Under the pieces are notes generated by a model. That model did no database searches. It saw only the letters and a list, made by a program, of their open reading frames with translations, and had not been told where the DNA came from. 8,558 bases of DNA from Acetobacteraceae bacterium (lineage in GTDB: Bacteria > Pseudomonadota > Alphaproteobacteria > Acetobacterales > Acetobacteraceae), in assembly GCA_030039695.1 (NCBI GenBank), contig JASHVB010000899.1:1-8558 (forward strand), read 5' to 3'. Made by a program: the position numbers and the translations under genes. Positions within the stretch are counted from its first letter, which is position 1; the number at the start of each line of letters is the position of its first letter. This document shows positions 5,066 to 8,558 of this stretch, one piece after another.

Positions 5066-8000
5066 ATGCGATCCATGTTCGTTGTTCTGTTGGTTTGTCT
5101 GCTTGGCAGCTGCGCCAAACCTCCGGCATCCGCCTATGTCGGCGGGACGGCGTTCAGCGAACGGGGCAGCGCCGGTGTCGATCTGGGATCGGATGCAAGC
5201 AGCGAGAAATGCGTACAGTTGCCATCCGGCGTGCCGGACACGGTGGACGTGTTCTGCGGCTCCTGGCAACAGCCAGCCGCACGGATCGTCGCGGTCCAGC
5301 AGGCCGCCGGCATGCCACCAATGGCCGCCGCAGCATCGGGCGCATGGCGCGATCAGTTGGACCTGCGGCTGGTGTGCCAAAGACCGACCGCAACCACCAT
5401 GCTGGGCGGCTATCCGGCGGCAATATTGCAGTGCACGCGGCGCATCGGCGGATGGCCCCAGATCGGCATCGCTACCGCGATCAACGGTCGCCTCTACGAA
5501 GCCGATGGCATCGTGCCGACGCTGCACGTCATCGAGCGATCGATCGGCGTGCAGTCCGGCCTGATCAGCGCGTCGAATGTCGCCCTACCGCAATCGGCGG
5601 CGGATGCGCTGCTGGCGTCACAACTTGCGACACATGCATTCAGCGCGGGCGATGTCGGCGAATACCAGCGGCTGATGGACCTGGGCGCACGCAGCAACCT
5701 CGCGGAGAATTTCACCACCGCCGAGACGGCCTATCGCGCCGCTCTCGCCTTGCAACAGCGTGTGCTGGGCGCGAAGGCGCCGGATACCGTCAATGCACTG
5801 ATGGGTTTGGCACTGCAACTTTCCAACCAAGGACGCTTTGCCGACGCCGATGCATTGTTCGCCCAGGCCGAGACTCTGGCACCACGTGCCAGTGACAGAG
5901 CAACGCCGGCGCGGCTGCTGCATTACCGAGCGCTCAATGCATTGAATCAGGGACACAATGCTGAAGCGCTGAGGCTGCTGGACGCGGCGGCAGCGCAGTA
6001 CGCTGCGCTGGTTCCGCCAGAGAGCCTCGCAGCAGCACCCGACACGACCACGCAATCGAGCGGTTCGCTTGTCATGATGCCAAACCAGCGGCTGATGGTG
6101 GACCCGACCGCCCAATCGGCGCTGCTCGGCCTGATCGAAGTAGAGCGCTACCAGTCGATCGCACTGAAGCAGCTTGGCAAAGGCCAGGCCAGCCAGGCCG
6201 CCATTGCGTCGGCAGAATCTCTGGCCAACGCCAACCGCCTGACGGTCCCGCTCGTCGAGGCGCGGCTGACACGCACGACAGCGACCGCCGACGATATGCT
6301 CGGGCGAGCGAATGCCGCGGCATCCGATTTCTCGGCCGCGCGAGCGGAATTTGGCGAGATCGTGCCGCAGACACGACCGGTGGCGGAAACCGCACTGCTG
6401 CAGGCTGCCGTCGCGGCGAAGCAACACGACCTGTCGCGTGCGTTGTCGCTTTGCCGGACCGGCGCCGCGCTGCTGCGTGAGCTGCGTTCGGGGACCGACC
6501 CGACTTTGCTGGACCCGTGCCTGGCGTCGTTTGCCGCAGCGGCGGCACAACGCCCCGGCGACCGTCAGGCCCTGCTGCGCGAAATGTTCGAAACGTCTGA
6601 GCTGGCGCAAGACAGCGTGACCAGCCGCGAGATCAACGAAGCGGCAACGCGCCTCGCGGCGAACGCACGGGACCCGACCGTAGCGCAGGCAATCCGTCGC
6701 CGACAGGATGCGGCGGATCATCTGGCGTTGCTGTATCGCCAGCGCGACGCCGTGGCGGCAGGCGCGCCTTGGGCAACGCTGGCACCGAATGCGCCGCGCG
6801 ATCCGGCGGCGATCGACAAGGCGATCGTGGGAGCTCAGGGGGAACTCGCCGACGCGGATGCCGCCTTGCAGGCCGCCGCCCCGAATTACGGGCAGCTCGT
6901 GCAACAGGTGGTACCGGCGGCCGACGTGCTGGCGGCCCTGCGGCCCGGTGAGGCGCTGGTCGCGATCACGCTGACCAAGAATGCCGGGTGGACCTTTCTG
7001 CTGCGCGACGGCACCATCGACGCTGCCCCGGTGAAGGGCACTTCGGGCAGCATCGCGGCGCTGGTACAGCGCGTGCGGGCGAGTATCGAGACGCCCACCG
7101 GCAAACTGGTACCGTTCGAGGTGCGCGACGACCGCGCGATCTACGATGCGACGCTCGGGCCCGTGGCGACGAGGCTGAATGGCGTGAAGTCTCTGGTGGT
7201 TGCGCCGACAGGTGCGCTGCTCTCGCTGCCGTTCGGCGTGCTGCTGACCGGGCCGGCGGATCCGGCGAATCTCGCTGAGGCGCCGTGGCTGATCCGCGAG
7301 ATGACGATCGCGCACGTGCCGTCCGCTGCGAATTTCGTCGCGTTGCGCAAGTCTGGCAGCTCGCGCGCGACGCATGCGTGGTTCGGTTTCGGCGGGTTCC
7401 ACCCGGTGACCCTCGCGCAGGCCGAGGCCAGCTTCCCCGGCGCGACATGTCGTAACAGCGCGCAGTTGTTTGCCTCGCTGCCGCCACTGCCGTTTGCCCA
7501 GCGCGAGCTCGACGCGGCGCGCGCGCTGACCGCTGCATCGCCATCCGACGAGCTGCTCGGCGCGGCGTTCACCACGCCGACGGTACAGCATATGAATTTG
7601 CGGCAATATCGCATCCTGCATTTCGCCACGCATGCGCTGCTGCCGGCGGAACTCCGCTGCGAGGATCAGCCAGCGATCGTTACGTCCGATCCGCCCGGTG
7701 CGCACGATGCGACCGGCGCGCTGCTGACGGCGGGGGATGTTGTCGCACTTGATCTGGATGCGAACCTGGTGATCCTGTCGGCGTGCAATACGGGTGGACC
7801 GGGCAACACGACGTCGGGCGACAGCCTGTCGGGATTGGCTCGCGCGTTCTTTTTCGCCGGCGCGCGGTCAATGCTGGTGACGCACTGGTCGATCAATGAC
7901 CAGACGTCGGCGTTTTTGATCGCCGATACGCTGAGCCGGCTGTCATCCGGCGGGACGGATCTGGCGGGCGCTTTGCGCACGGCGCAGCTAGCGCTCATCG

Positions 8001-8119
8001 ATCGGGCGGGGAAGGACCTGCCAGGCGAGCTCGCGCATCCGTTCTTCTGGGCGCCGTTCGCGCTGATCGGCGAGGGCGGCGTCACCGCCGGTAGGCCGGT
8101 GCATACGGCGATGCAGTAG
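5066..8119 (+). CDS. TPR-repeat lipoprotein with C-terminal CHAT protease domain
   Basis: This is a 1017-residue protein. The chosen start gives MRSMFVVLLVCLLGSC, a lipoprotein signal peptide with lipobox LGSC (Cys16). Ala follows the Cys, so outer-membrane sorting is likely. Residues about 17-170 form an N-terminal region with four cysteines (49, 64, 104, 123) that could pair in the periplasm. From about 178 to 545 there are TPR-like helical pairs (for example AENFTTAETAYRAALALQQR and LSNQGRFADADALFAQAE), then a probable helical linker (545-612). The CHAT domain (about 615-1005) has LVVAPTGALLSLPFGVLL, then ILHFATHA with the catalytic His856, and LVILSACNTG with the catalytic Cys907. It continues with LARAFFFAGARSMLVTHWSI and HPFFWAPFALIGEGG. 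Both catalytic residues are present, so it should be an active caspase-like cysteine protease acting outside the cytoplasm. TPRs usually bind the partner or substrate. The same frame stays open upstream to 4769, an alternative start giving 1116 residues. The function is unknown. Confidence 0.85.
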   Translation: MRSMFVVLLVCLLGSCAKPPASAYVGGTAFSERGSAGVDLGSDASSEKCVQLPSGVPDTVDVFCGSWQQPAARIVAVQQAAGMPPMAAAASGAWRDQLDLRLVCQRPTATTMLGGYPAAILQCTRRIGGWPQIGIATAINGRLYEADGIVPTLHVIERSIGVQSGLISASNVALPQSAADALLASQLATHAFSAGDVGEYQRLMDLGARSNLAENFTTAETAYRAALALQQRVLGAKAPDTVNALMGLALQLSNQGRFADADALFAQAETLAPRASDRATPARLLHYRALNALNQGHNAEALRLLDAAAAQYAALVPPESLAAAPDTTTQSSGSLVMMPNQRLMVDPTAQSALLGLIEVERYQSIALKQLGKGQASQAAIASAESLANANRLTVPLVEARLTRTTATADDMLGRANAAASDFSAARAEFGEIVPQTRPVAETALLQAAVAAKQHDLSRALSLCRTGAALLRELRSGTDPTLLDPCLASFAAAAAQRPGDRQALLREMFETSELAQDSVTSREINEAATRLAANARDPTVAQAIRRRQDAADHLALLYRQRDAVAAGAPWATLAPNAPRDPAAIDKAIVGAQGELADADAALQAAAPNYGQLVQQVVPAADVLAALRPGEALVAITLTKNAGWTFLLRDGTIDAAPVKGTSGSIAALVQRVRASIETPTGKLVPFEVRDDRAIYDATLGPVATRLNGVKSLVVAPTGALLSLPFGVLLTGPADPANLAEAPWLIREMTIAHVPSAANFVALRKSGSSRATHAWFGFGGFHPVTLAQAEASFPGATCRNSAQLFASLPPLPFAQRELDAARALTAASPSDELLGAAFTTPTVQHMNLRQYRILHFATHALLPAELRCEDQPAIVTSDPPGAHDATGALLTAGDVVALDLDANLVILSACNTGGPGNTTSGDSLSGLARAFFFAGARSMLVTHWSINDQTSAFLIADTLSRLSSGGTDLAGALRTAQLALIDRAGKDLPGELAHPFFWAPFALIGEGGVTAGRPVHTAMQ

Positions 8120-8243
8120 CGGAAGCCACGCAGCCTTGCTGCCGCGCATCTCGCACAAGATATATCGATTATGCCGATGCCCCCCGACGCTGACCTGTGC
8201 CGCACGGGCGGTCCCGCGGCTTGACCGGACGACGCAGGCACAT
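8120..8243. other. Short gap after the CHAT gene; no antitoxin recognisable
   Basis: A small hairpin GCAGC-CTT-GCTGC follows the stop without a T-run. If the vapC relic once had an antitoxin partner, it should lie here, but no vapB-like frame can be read. Confidence 0.35.
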
Positions 8244-8557
8244 GATGCCGGCGTTTCCGCCGTTGCCCTATGGCAGCTTGAAGCAGCGGTCGGACTGTCG
8301 GACGTGGCGCCCGTACGGTAGACGTCGGCTCCACGGTTCTGGAGACGGCGGACGCGGCGTTCACCGAGCGCGGCGCTCGCGTGCCGCGCGACCGATGCGT
8401 TTCCCCGCTTCGGCAAAGGGCGCCACGCGGAGCGACCGAACTTCGGTGGCTGCGCGATCAACGCCCTCGCACAGCCCCGCTATCTGCGCTGCGGTTCAAG
8501 GGCGCAGATTTTCTGCAGGCAGACGTTGCGGCTATCCTGCCAGTGACGCAACCGCGA
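8244..8557 (+). pseudogene. vapC: Decayed VapC-type PIN-domain toxin gene (runs to the right edge)
   Basis: VapC toxins are PIN-domain ribonucleases paired with a VapB antitoxin. Three pieces read in the right order. (1) 8244-8318: DAGVSAVALWQLEAAVGLSD, fitting the N-terminal D-ASxxVALLxEPEA with the first catalytic Asp. (2) In another frame, 8330-8350: STVLETA, fitting the SAVTxLETA helix. (3) Back in the first frame, 8391-8471: TDAFPRFGKGRHAERPNFGGC then AINALA, matching the hallmark RFGKGRHPAxLNFGDCFAYALA. From 8495 a frame change leads to FKGADFLQADVAAIL, matching the C-terminal LLFKGDDFxxTDI. Pieces 3 and 4 are exactly one nucleotide short of the expected spacing, so a single-base deletion explains that change. 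About 25 residues are missing between pieces 2 and 3, and the NFGDC aspartate is glycine. The toxin is certainly inactive. Confidence 0.72.
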
Positions 8558-8558
8558 G

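Noticed and set aside
5664..6098. 15-bp direct repeat ACCAGCGGCTGATGG (5664-5678 and 6084-6098)
   Set aside because: Both copies are in frame and encode QRLM in the TPR region. This is more simply explained by similar codons than by a functional DNA repeat.
5618..7705. Long minus-strand open frame of 695 codons opposite the CHAT gene
   Set aside because: It is very rich in Arg, Gln and Cys with no recognisable motif. It is a shadow produced by the strong codon bias of the CHAT gene on the + strand.
1..8558. CRISPR arrays, tRNA or rRNA genes, origins
   Set aside because: No regularly spaced repeats, no tRNA-like cloverleaf with T-loop GGTTCGAATC-type sequence, and no rRNA signature were seen.

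Overview
The window looks like a chromosomal segment of a high-GC alphaproteobacterium. A sphingomonad is my best guess, from the style of NadB, the Tat-exported SMP-30 protein, the TPR-CHAT lipoprotein and the strong G/C bias at third codon positions. This is inference from sequence character only; there is no rRNA or other taxonomic marker. Three intact genes lie on the + strand, and one gene enters at the left edge on the - strand. Between them are long stretches that no open frame covers. Several of these read as broken genes once frames are joined by hand.

Left edge (1-300): the 5' end of nadB (L-aspartate oxidase, de novo NAD synthesis) runs leftward out of the window. Its promoter region holds two 21-bp inverted repeats of the same design, 26 bp apart, which look like tandem operators of an NAD-repressor type.

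Region 300-1819: about 1.5 kb with no intact gene. It contains the N-terminal part of a decayed IS630-family transposase (592-880, -), a frameshifted C-terminal fragment of an unknown protein (1007-1199, -), and several short inverted repeats.

Region 1820-4642: a small catabolic-looking set. It has a Tat-exported SMP-30/gluconolactonase-type protein (1820-2911) and a fumarylacetoacetate hydrolase (FAH)-family enzyme (3710-4642). Between them is an approximately 180-codon broken gene that best fits an NTF2/SnoaL-like protein. Lactonase, NTF2-like and FAH-type proteins together suggest ring or lactone hydrolysis and C-C cleavage of a carbon source, but the substrate cannot be read from sequence.

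Region 4643-8119: a perfect CRP/FNR-style palindrome precedes a probable broken small secreted-protein gene. Its reconstructed stop lies 1 nt before the start of a 1017-residue outer-membrane-type lipoprotein with TPR repeats and a C-terminal CHAT protease domain with intact His/Cys.

Right edge (8120-8558): a decayed vapC (PIN-domain toxin), readable across at least two frame changes and with an internal deletion. The main theme is a patchwork of clean genes separated by gene relics. The most interesting intact gene is the TPR-CHAT lipoprotein.
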